Assembly (NCBI RefSeq): GCF_022701255.1
Contig: NZ_CP031705.1
Location: 4,402,001 to 4,466,000 of the forward strand
Direction: 5' to 3'
Source: Microcoleus vaginatus HSN003
Lineage (GTDB): Bacteria > Cyanobacteriota > Cyanobacteriia > Cyanobacteriales > Microcoleaceae
Length of the DNA stretch: 64,000 nt
Part shown: positions 53,568 through 61,159 of the stretch, one piece after another
Numbering within the stretch: position 1 is the stretch's first letter
Layout: the number at the start of each line of letters is the position of its first letter
Program-made: the position numbers and the translations under genes
Notes under the pieces: model-generated
Databases searched by the model: none
Told to the model about the DNA's origin: nothing
What the model saw: the letters and a program-made list of their open reading frames with translations, nothing else

Positions 53568-54194
53568 ATGTCTTTACAATTTATTAGCATTCCGCCAAAA
53601 ACCGATCGCAAACCTGTCGCTTTGGTTGTCGCTTTGCACGGATGGGGTGCTAATGCTCGCGATTTGACTTCCTTAGCACCCGTTTTCAATTTGCCGGATT
53701 ATCAGTTTATGTTTCCCGATGCCCCATTTCCCCATCCCCAGGTAACGAGCGGCAAAGCGTGGTATAACCTTCAAAGCAAAGACGCTCAGGGATTGGTACA
53801 AAGTCGGGAATTGCTGAGGGAATTTTTGCTGTCTTTGGAAAGCAGCACGGGTGTGCCTTTGTCTCGCACAATTTTAGGCGGTTTTTCTCAAGGTGGAGCG
53901 ATGACTCTAGATGTGGGATTGACTTTACCCGTAGCGGGTTTAATTTGTCTGAGTGGTTATTTGCACCCGTCGATTTCGCCAGTTGCTGGGAGTGCTTTGC
54001 CACCTGTTTTAATCGTGCACGGTACTCAAGATACTATTGTGCCTGTTAGTGCTGCTGTGCGATCGCGCGAGAGTTTGACGGCTTGGGGAGCTGCGGTGCA
54101 GTATCAAGAATTTAAGATGGGACACGAGATTCTGCCGGAAGTTATAGATGTAATGCGAAGTTTTGTTGTAGAAACTGTGTCGAAATCTGATTAA
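53568..54194 (+). CDS. Carboxylesterase/phospholipase, alpha/beta hydrolase (PF02230)
   Basis: A 208-residue esterase of the small-carboxylesterase group. Oxyanion region ALHGWGANARDL near the start, nucleophile Ser107 in ILGGFSQGGAMTLDVGL, Asp in LIVHGTQDTIVPV and His in KMGHEILPEV. The cytoplasmic enzyme hydrolyses short acyl esters; natural substrate unknown. The start was set at the second ATG (53568) because family members begin M-LQFISIPP; an earlier ATG at 53541 adds nine residues. Stands on the plus strand just after the IS630 element. Confidence 0.85.
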   Translation: MSLQFISIPPKTDRKPVALVVALHGWGANARDLTSLAPVFNLPDYQFMFPDAPFPHPQVTSGKAWYNLQSKDAQGLVQSRELLREFLLSLESSTGVPLSRTILGGFSQGGAMTLDVGLTLPVAGLICLSGYLHPSISPVAGSALPPVLIVHGTQDTIVPVSAAVRSRESLTAWGAAVQYQEFKMGHEILPEVIDVMRSFVVETVSKSD

Positions 54195-54239
54195 AGGTTT
54201 AGTATATAGTATGGCGGAAGTCTCGGGCAGGGGAAAAAA

Positions 54240-54452
54240 ATGAAAACTTTAACCAAAGCATCGCGCGATATTGCTGTACTTACTTCTCAGGACGTGGCAG
54301 AATTGGCTGTCCGTTTGGAAGTTGACGATTATACAGATCCTTTTGAGGGATTGAATGATTGGCATTTGTTGCGGTCGCTTGCCTTTCAGCGGCCGGAGCT
54401 GGTTGAACCTTATCTCCACCTTCTGGATATGGAAGCCTACGACGAAGCATAG
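54240..54452 (+). CDS. DUF2555 family protein
   Basis: A 70-residue protein of the cyanobacterial DUF2555 family: LTSQDVAELAVRLEVDDYTDPFEGLNDWHLLRSLAFQRPELVEPYLHLL. Small, acidic and cytoplasmic. Function unknown. It lies 45 bp after the esterase gene on the same strand and ahead of coaBC, so it might be transcribed with them. Confidence 0.88.
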   Translation: MKTLTKASRDIAVLTSQDVAELAVRLEVDDYTDPFEGLNDWHLLRSLAFQRPELVEPYLHLLDMEAYDEA

Positions 54453-54596
54453 ACTGAAAAATCTAGCTCAAAAATTTCGACGGGATTGAGGAAGAAGTTA
54501 GCAGCATATTTTGTTGCGGATTAAACAGATGAATTAGAGATTTGAGTCTGTTTTTATCTTAATTTCTTTCTTGATTCTTTTTTATGAAAAAATGAC

Positions 54597-55796
54597 ATGA
54601 AAGGCAGACGAATTTTACTCGGCGTTAGTGGCGGGATTGCGACTTATAAAGTTTGCGAAGTAGTTTCAACTTTAGCAAAAGCTGGAGCGGAAGTTAAAGT
54701 TATTCTTACTGATGCGGCCGGGGAGTTTGTAACGCCTTTGACTTTTGCTACTCTTTGCCGCCATCCTGCTTTTACTGACAAAGATTTTTGGCAAGCAAGT
54801 CACGGCCGCCCTTTGCACATTCAATTGGGAGAATGGGCGGAGGTTTTTGTGATTGCTCCTTTGACAGCTAATACTTTGGCTAAGTTGGCGGGGGGTTTTG
54901 CTGATAATTTGCTGACTAATACTGTCTTAGCTTCTAATTGCCCAATTTTGCTGGCACCGGCGATGAATACGGATATGTGGGAACAGCCGGCGGTGCAGCG
55001 GAATTGGCGGGAAGTGTTGACTTATCGGCGCTATCATGCTGCGAATCCGGGGGCGGGAATGCTGGCGTGCGATCGCGCGGGTGTCGGCCGGATGGCAGAA
55101 CCTGGTGAGATTTTGCCTCATATTGAATCGCTGTTGTATGCGAAGGGCGATCGAGATTTAGGGGGGCTCCGGGTGTTGATCAGTGCGGGAGGAACGCGGG
55201 AACACCTCGATCCGGTGCGGTTTATCGGCAATCCTTCCAGCGGCAAAATGGGTATAGCTTTGGCGCAAGCTGCACAGCACCGGGGCGCGACAGTGACGCT
55301 GGTACACAGTATAACTGGGGAGTTGCCGCTCTCAGGTTTGCGGGCGATCGCAGTTACGAGTGCACAAGAAATGCGGCAGGCGATGCTGCAATGCTTTGAC
55401 GATGCGGATTTGACGGTGATGGCGGCGGCGGTAGCAGATGTGAAGCCGGCTGAGTACAGTAGTGAGAAATTGCCGAAGCGATCGCTCCCGAATTGTTTAC
55501 CGTTGACACCGGTAGCCGATATTGTGGCAGAGTTGGGAAAATTGAAACAGCCGCACCAAAAATTAATCGGGTTTGCAGCACAAACTGGAGATATTGTCAA
55601 GCCTGCTTTGGAGAAATTGCGGACAAAGAAACTCGATGTAATTGCCGCAAACCCGATCGATCAAATAGGTGCAGGTTTCGGCAGCAATACCAATCAAGCA
55701 ATATTAATTAATGCTGCCGGCAAGCAAGTAGAAATAGCACCTTGCAGCAAGCTAGAAATGGCTCACCGATTGTTTGATTTTGTGAGGGAAGGGTGA
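54597..55796 (+). CDS. coaBC: Phosphopantothenoylcysteine decarboxylase / phosphopantothenate-cysteine ligase
   Basis: A 399-residue bifunctional enzyme of coenzyme A synthesis. The N-terminal flavoprotein CoaC domain ([61 protein letters not shown]) decarboxylates 4'-phosphopantothenoylcysteine. The C-terminal CoaB domain ([61 protein letters not shown]) ligates cysteine to phosphopantothenate. Length normal. Plus strand after DUF2555. Confidence 0.96.
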   Translation: MKGRRILLGVSGGIATYKVCEVVSTLAKAGAEVKVILTDAAGEFVTPLTFATLCRHPAFTDKDFWQASHGRPLHIQLGEWAEVFVIAPLTANTLAKLAGGFADNLLTNTVLASNCPILLAPAMNTDMWEQPAVQRNWREVLTYRRYHAANPGAGMLACDRAGVGRMAEPGEILPHIESLLYAKGDRDLGGLRVLISAGGTREHLDPVRFIGNPSSGKMGIALAQAAQHRGATVTLVHSITGELPLSGLRAIAVTSAQEMRQAMLQCFDDADLTVMAAAVADVKPAEYSSEKLPKRSLPNCLPLTPVADIVAELGKLKQPHQKLIGFAAQTGDIVKPALEKLRTKKLDVIAANPIDQIGAGFGSNTNQAILINAAGKQVEIAPCSKLEMAHRLFDFVREG

Positions 55797-55812
55797 GGGC
55801 GCGATTTACTCA

Positions 55813-56208
55813 TTAACTGGGATTAATTACTACTGGTTCGGGCGAGAATTCTGATTCCCCAAAATCCGTTGATTCCGAGTCAGCCGACAACTCAGTATCT
55901 GCGACAGTAATTTCTAGTTTAAATCCTAATGCTTCGAGCAATTCTACCAAACTATAGATTTCCGAACCTGCACTTTCACTCAGCATCTTGTCGAGTTTTT
56001 CGTGATGCTGTTTTGCTGGCTCCGAAAGAGTATTCATCTTGATTCGAGCCTCAATCACCTTTCGGATGGCATTTCTCAAAAGTGCGGGTTCAGGGTCTTT
56101 TTCTTCCAAGATAGCGCCGATAAAACCAGCAGCTTCTTCCGGCTCGTGGAGAGATTCAATTAGGTACTCCCGGTGGTTATCACTTGTCGGTGCTTTCACG
56201 TTTTTCAT
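55813..56208 (-). CDS. Probable addiction-module antidote (HigA-like) protein
   Basis: A 131-residue acidic protein. HREYLIESLHEPEEAAGFIGAILEE and ALLRNAIRKVIEARI match cyanobacterial addiction-module antidotes (HI1420-type, helix-turn-helix fold). The C-terminal region (from about 90) is longer and Glu/Ser-rich. Its start lies inside the reading frame of the degenerate toxin gene (overlap of 29 bp), the usual toxin-then-antitoxin order for this type. It seems intact while its toxin is broken. Confidence 0.7.
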   Translation of the reverse strand: MKNVKAPTSDNHREYLIESLHEPEEAAGFIGAILEEKDPEPALLRNAIRKVIEARIKMNTLSEPAKQHHEKLDKMLSESAGSEIYSLVELLEALGFKLEITVADTELSADSESTDFGESEFSPEPVVINPS

Positions 56209-56524
56209 AATCTATCCAGTATTCTATAGCTTGTCGAATTTTCTGTTTTTGGGTGCTTTTATCCCCAGCTATGAGGATTACCACAATTGTCACGCCGACT
56301 TGTCCGAAGTAGACGCGCTAGCCCGGGCCATAATTAATTCTGAGTTCAAAAACTCATTGTCCCGCTGACTTGAAATCTCCGAGATTACCTTGATCAACTC
56401 GGTCAAGGCTAGATTTGATCCTAACTCTAACATTCCGATCGCGGAGGGCATCAAGCCACTCGGTTAATGGCGCCCTACCCTCTGCTGTAGTGTAACGTCG
56501 AATTTCTCGGGGTTGTACTTCCAT
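56180..56524 (-). pseudogene. RelE/HigB-type toxin with two in-frame stops
   Basis: The frame reads MEVQPREIRRYTTAEGRAPL and WLDALRDRNVRVRI, then the core of the toxin (VFELRINYGPG, RVYFGQVGVTIVVILIAGDKSTQ, IRQAIEYW) with stops at about 56355 (TGA) and 56322 (TAG, at the Tyr of the GPGYRVYF motif). All the rest is in one frame to a TGA at 56180-56182 inside the antitoxin start. It is a killed toxin that has changed little otherwise. Confidence 0.85.
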
Positions 56525-56671
56525 GATTTTATCGTACTTGATTAACAATTTCTCTCGTAAGGGCGATCGACACCGCATTAAATGGGCAAATCATACTTAA
56601 GGCAGAGGTATTCGCTCAGCTTTAAGGTACACTTTTTGGCAGGAAACTTTGATTAAAACAGGGCCTTGTGA

Positions 56672-57145
56672 ATGAATTTTAAATCGATCGCAAAAACAAA
56701 TCTACTATTCGGCAGTTTGATAATTAGCCTCGGATTGCAAGCACTTCCAGCCACAGCGCAAGCAGTCACCGACGCGCAAGTTTCCGCCCTCGTAGAAGCG
56801 CTGCGACAAGCCGCCCCGCCTCAAACTGCAAATGACGGAATGTACAGTCAGTGGCAAGTTTTACCAGGCAATATTTCCCGCTGGGCAAAATTCTGTACCA
56901 AACAAGATTTAACACCGCAACAATTTGAGGCCGACGCGACAAAAGCCAAATCAATTGTTACCTGTATCGTGGGCGATTTGCTGCGCGACGAATACAAAGC
57001 TAGCAGCAACAATGAATTAACCGCTGTACGCCGCGCCGCTTGCTGGTGGATGACTGGGGAATCCGCAGCTTGCAAAAGTGGCGCCACTGCTACTTATGCC
57101 GATAAAGTTGTCAACGTTTACCAGCAGCAGCAACCTAAAAAGTAA
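56672..57145 (+). CDS. Exported hypothetical protein
   Basis: A 157-residue protein with a signal peptide (KTNLLFGSLIISLGLQALPATAQA; cleavage likely after AQA). The mature part (about 127 residues) has four cysteines (KFCTKQD, TCIVGD, ACWWMTGESAACKSG) that may pair as disulphides, and the helix VSALVEALRQAAPPQ. The family is not known to me but similar periplasmic proteins occur in cyanobacteria. Monocistronic. Confidence 0.75.
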   Translation: MNFKSIAKTNLLFGSLIISLGLQALPATAQAVTDAQVSALVEALRQAAPPQTANDGMYSQWQVLPGNISRWAKFCTKQDLTPQQFEADATKAKSIVTCIVGDLLRDEYKASSNNELTAVRRAACWWMTGESAACKSGATATYADKVVNVYQQQQPKK

Positions 57146-57247
57146 AGTTTGAGCTAGGGGAATTTAGATTTTTTTGACCGCAGATGGACGCAGATGGTTT
57201 TGTGCCGATAGACAGATAAGAGCGATTTGATATCAAATTCAATTATC

Positions 57248-58930
57248 CTATAAGCGCCAAAGATTCTTGAGAACATTAATCAGCTCTTTCTGTCGTCGAG
57301 CGATTACTTCTGCCGTCCATTCCTGTTCCCGCAGCACTTGGGTAGTAAGTGCAAAGGGTGAAACACCTGTATTAGTGGTGAAATACTTCTGTTTTTTCAC
57401 ATCAAAATCATAATTTTGTGCCAGAGTGTTTTTCGCACGAGATAGTAAAACTAAGTTGCCAAGACGATGCACATATTGATCTCGCTCTTCCTGACTAGGA
57501 AACCACTTCATCCACTCACTATTAGCCCCTGGATTTTGGGGAAGTACGTGCTCGACAGTAATGTTGGAGAAGTTGTAAGATGCTTCACCTTCTGACAGAG
57601 CAGCATCTAAGCGCAGCAAAACATAACGACGAATTTTTTGAACCAGGTAAAGGTCACTATCGAGGACTCTAAGGATATTGTTTGACTCTTCAGGACTAAA
57701 CTGGAGCGGTGAATTGGAATTGAATAAATCTTCCTCTTGCTCAATAGCAGTAAGCAATTTGCTGTAACGTTCAATGCGCTCATTGATATTGGCGCGGACA
57801 ATCATTAAACCTGCGGCTAGGCGGTCTAAATCAGTAAAAAAACGCACCAAATTATCCGGGTTATTACGGTTGCGCGACAGGTAGAGAATCGCAGGAGGTA
57901 TCCAGTCAAAATTATCAATTTTGTTTAACCATTTAAATAGTTGATTAATTTCCTCGGCACGTCGCTCGCTTTCATAGGTTAAGTTTTGAATTTCGGAAAA
58001 AGCCTTAGCATAAGGAGCTAAAATTTCATCAATGAATTGCTGAGACCCGGCGGCAGGATTGATGTTTTCCTGAAACTCTTTAAGGATACTCTTGCTAAGT
58101 TTTTTCTTTTCCTTAATCATCCGAATATGAGAAAACAAATCTTTGAATAACTCGCGTCCCAGATTCTCCTCGGTATCTTCCCACTTTTTAGTATATTTTT
58201 CTTGTTGGCTTTCGGGTATTTTTCCAATAATGTCAGCTTTCAAGATATCAGTTAGGGAGAGATCTAATCCCCTAGTGTTCAACACAGAAAATATACGATA
58301 TGCAGAGTCAAAGTCAGGCGTAGAAACCACTACCAAGAAGCACTGAGTAATGATGAACTGGGCAAGGCGTATACAGCACTCTTCGCCTATCGCATGGAAA
58401 CGTTGCAAGAATAAATGTGCATTTTCTCTAATCAGCTTCTGAGTATCCATCAGCTCAACACTGTTCAATTCTTTGAGCTTGTTAATACCACCTTCATTTT
58501 GAATATATGCCTTGAAAAAGTCTGCATCTCGCTCGCGCAAAGTCAGACGGTAACGATTATCTATACCCGCGATTAAGCTGCCTTTTTGGTATAGATAAGT
58601 GGTCAAGTCATTGGCGTGTTCTGTTGGCAATGATGCCCTGAGAGCAGCTAGTAGTATGGTGAGAGTTGTTAGACGTTGCTGACCATCTACAATTTCAGCA
58701 TCTGGCGGCCCAGATTTGATCAAAACAATGCTGCCTAGAAAGTACGGGTTGAGTTTATCAATCGTGTCGTTACCATCTCCCAATGATGTTAGCAGGTCTT
58801 CCAGCAGTTCCCCAGCTTGCTCATTTGTCCAAGCATAAGGACGCTGGTAGAGGGGAATGGTGAACATAAAGTCATCGCTAAAGATTTTTCTAATGGGGTG
58901 TTCCTCACCCTTGATGCTGACACGGTTCAT
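57248..58930 (-). CDS. DUF262/DUF1524 (GmrSD-like) nuclease-family protein
   Basis: A 560-residue protein. The N-terminal DUF262 domain (ParB/Srx-like) has YQRPYAWTNEQAGELLEDL, LGSIVLI and the nucleotide-site motif EIVDGQQRLTTLTIL at about 78-92. The C-terminal DUF1524 HNH-type nuclease has ITVEHVLPQNPG (His near 462), the LGNLVLLSRAKN and AQNYDFDVKKQKYF motifs at about 490-525. This fusion is the GmrSD layout known from modification-dependent restriction of glucosylated phage DNA. No methyltransferase or other defence gene adjoins it, so the identity as a defence gene is inferred from the domains. Confidence 0.88.
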   Translation of the reverse strand: MNRVSIKGEEHPIRKIFSDDFMFTIPLYQRPYAWTNEQAGELLEDLLTSLGDGNDTIDKLNPYFLGSIVLIKSGPPDAEIVDGQQRLTTLTILLAALRASLPTEHANDLTTYLYQKGSLIAGIDNRYRLTLRERDADFFKAYIQNEGGINKLKELNSVELMDTQKLIRENAHLFLQRFHAIGEECCIRLAQFIITQCFLVVVSTPDFDSAYRIFSVLNTRGLDLSLTDILKADIIGKIPESQQEKYTKKWEDTEENLGRELFKDLFSHIRMIKEKKKLSKSILKEFQENINPAAGSQQFIDEILAPYAKAFSEIQNLTYESERRAEEINQLFKWLNKIDNFDWIPPAILYLSRNRNNPDNLVRFFTDLDRLAAGLMIVRANINERIERYSKLLTAIEQEEDLFNSNSPLQFSPEESNNILRVLDSDLYLVQKIRRYVLLRLDAALSEGEASYNFSNITVEHVLPQNPGANSEWMKWFPSQEERDQYVHRLGNLVLLSRAKNTLAQNYDFDVKKQKYFTTNTGVSPFALTTQVLREQEWTAEVIARRQKELINVLKNLWRL

Positions 58931-59089
58931 GCTTGGTTCCTGTGTTAGGTGTGGTTGGTAATTGCTTCCCGAAAGTCAATTTTCCCTGTTGCTAGAATAC
59001 CATGCTCAAGCTTGGAAAGGCGAACTCTCAACTTAGCCTGTGCAGGCTGGTTTCATTCGTCCCGCTGTAGGCTTAAATCTGCGACTGAA

Positions 59090-60160
59090 TTACCCATTTT
59101 CGGCCTGGCTTCTCATCAACTTTTGCACGCTTGCTAAAGCTCGATTTAATTCGTAACTCTTTCTTTCTGAATTCTGCAAAAAAGCCTGCTGTTCTTCCTC
59201 AATCATTAACACATCCTGCCGCACCAAACCATCTAATAACTTTTGAGCCGCGCCGAAACAAATATTTTTGATAAACCTGCGAAACCACACAGGCAATTTG
59301 TGCAGCCGCCAAAACGCATTTAATGAGGTAAAATGAATTAAATAAGCGCGAGTTGCTGTCTCGCTAAGCGGACAAAGCAAGCAGTAAATCTTAAAGTCGC
59401 TCCCCAAAGTTGAAACCCAGTGCGGGTAAACGTAGCTCACCTCTAACGGTTCCGGGTGCAGTCGGCGCAGAGATTTAAAAAATAACTGAGAAATTGACCA
59501 TATTTTATCTATTTTGTAATAACTTTGTGCCTGATAGCGAGCAGTTACTTGATGCTCGTTTTCTTCTAAAGTATCTAACACTGGATTTGCCCAAGCTTGC
59601 CAATCATCGTGCAAGTGTCCGTGGTACATATCCATCAAGTTTTCAATTAAAAATGAATAGTGTGCCTGACAGTCGATAACTGAAACTGTGGCAATATAAT
59701 TGAGATGTTCCCACTCTGGCAAATCCAGTAAATCTATTTTTTTTGCTTGCATTTCCTCGCCGGGAAACAGCCAGATAAAACCGTTTTTTTCCTGGACTGG
59801 GTAGCAGCGAATTTTGCAGTTAGGTAGCTTTTGATTTTCTGCTAAATAATCGACTTCGGCGCATTCACCGCTGGCATTTAACCGCCATCCGTGGTAAGCA
59901 CATTCGATTAAATCGCCTTTAACTTTGCCGTGGCTGAGTTTAACTTGCCGGTGCGGACATCTATCTTCTAAAGCGTTGATTTTGCCGGCACTGTTGCGGA
60001 AAAGTACGATCGCCCGATTCCAGATTTTCGCAGCGATGGGCTGAGTTTGTACCTCGGTGCTGCGGGCGATTGCATACCAGCGATCGAGATTAATGCCCAA
60101 CTCGCGGATGTGAGTTTTTTCGGCCCTTACAGAACCCGATTTTATCGCGTTGTTTTGCAT
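59090..60160 (-). CDS. Rieske oxygenase, CruH/PaO-like
   Basis: A 356-residue Rieske non-haem iron oxygenase. 2Fe-2S motif CPHRQ ... CAYHGW (C-x-H, 16 residues, C-x2-H) at about 62-86; a mononuclear iron region NLMDMYHGHLHDDW at about 170 gives the usual Asp/His-His ligands. The C-terminal LRRLHPEPLEVSYVYPH and helical end resemble pheophorbide-a-oxygenase-type enzymes. Start ATG at 60160 overlaps the TAA of the methyltransferase (TAATG), so they are translated together. In Synechococcus PCC 7002 a comparable pair of domains occurs in CruH, which oxidises the C-18 methyl of aromatic carotenoids in synechoxanthin synthesis. That function is inferred here from the neighbouring CruE-like gene. 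Confidence 0.8.
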   Translation of the reverse strand: MQNNAIKSGSVRAEKTHIRELGINLDRWYAIARSTEVQTQPIAAKIWNRAIVLFRNSAGKINALEDRCPHRQVKLSHGKVKGDLIECAYHGWRLNASGECAEVDYLAENQKLPNCKIRCYPVQEKNGFIWLFPGEEMQAKKIDLLDLPEWEHLNYIATVSVIDCQAHYSFLIENLMDMYHGHLHDDWQAWANPVLDTLEENEHQVTARYQAQSYYKIDKIWSISQLFFKSLRRLHPEPLEVSYVYPHWVSTLGSDFKIYCLLCPLSETATRAYLIHFTSLNAFWRLHKLPVWFRRFIKNICFGAAQKLLDGLVRQDVLMIEEEQQAFLQNSERKSYELNRALASVQKLMRSQAENG

Positions 60161-60846
60161 TACAAATGTTCCCAGATTACGCCCATAAAACAACCCAATT
60201 TTACAAAATAACAGCCCGGAAAGCAACGACCGTAAATTTTTCTAAATCTCCGTTCTGACAAATACCTATCGCTAGCCAAATGCTTCAACCAGCTTGGCGA
60301 CAATCTAAATTTTAATAATCTTAAAGCATTGCGAAAGCCGTAGGTGGAACAGTCGGGCCTAAAATCTCTCGTTGCCCCTAATATGTAGCCTATTGTAGCA
60401 GGTGTCTCGACTTCCGATATATTATCTAAAAAGACGATTTTTCCGTGCGGATTTAACAATTTTTTAATTGCATCGAGGGCGGTCGGGAGGTTGGGCAGGT
60501 GGTGAAAAGTAGCAGCACTAACTATTAAATCAAATTTGCGATCGAGCGCTAATTGACTGGCATCCATTTGGATGTATTCGATATTGGGGGCTGAGCGTTT
60601 TTCACGGGCGATGTCCAGCATTTTTGCAGATAAATCGACGGCCACTACATTATCGTAATACTGGGCTAATTCCAAAGCAAGAATTCCCGAGCCGCAGCCA
60701 ATATCTAATACTGCACCTTTGCTGGTCGATAGATTTTTAATAAAGAAATCGTTCTGGCTTTGCAAGGTGGCAGCGAAATCGTATTCTGTTGCAAAAGCAT
60801 CAAACATTACAGATTTATTGCGAATTTTGCAGTTACTCTTCAGCAT
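60160..60846 (-). CDS. Class I SAM-dependent methyltransferase
   Basis: A 228-residue methyltransferase. Motif I is VLDIGCGSGILALELAQYY at about 46-64, acidic loop VAVDLSAKMLDIA, then QMDASQLALDRKFDLIVSAATFHHLPNLPTALDAI. The C-terminal extension (RFRKIYGRCFPGCYFVKLGCFMGVIW) is typical of carotenoid- or lipid-linked members. Stop TAA overlaps the Rieske oxygenase start. Acceptor substrate not proven. With the Rieske gene it corresponds to a split CruH, in which both parts are one protein in some relatives. The gene is full length. Confidence 0.85.
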   Translation of the reverse strand: MLKSNCKIRNKSVMFDAFATEYDFAATLQSQNDFFIKNLSTSKGAVLDIGCGSGILALELAQYYDNVVAVDLSAKMLDIAREKRSAPNIEYIQMDASQLALDRKFDLIVSAATFHHLPNLPTALDAIKKLLNPHGKIVFLDNISEVETPATIGYILGATRDFRPDCSTYGFRNALRLLKFRLSPSWLKHLASDRYLSERRFRKIYGRCFPGCYFVKLGCFMGVIWEHL

Positions 60847-61159
60847 CTATTATTGCTTTATACTCATTCAATAATATTTTAACCGTATATCCACCCCCCT
60901 CAACGCAGATATTTTTTTTGTTCGCAAGCTCTGCCTTTTATCTTCCGGGAAACCACACCCAGAAACCGTAACTCATCTTAACAAAAGAATGTAACTGTAG
61001 GAAACCTCCAAACCCTTATTGAATCAGTCATTCTCCTTCCTTAAAATCTAAAATCTAAAATCTAAAATCTAAAATTTAAAAAGGTAGGGCTGGGGGCGGG
61101 TTTCACCGAGAATAGCAGCCCATAATGGACGATTTATACAACCCACCCCGCTGCAAACC
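60847..61159. other. Intergenic region with TAAAATC repeats
   Basis: 313 bp between the methyltransferase and the CruE-like gene. Four TAAAATC heptamers plus a degenerate one at 61042-61076. No gene. Confidence 0.6.
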
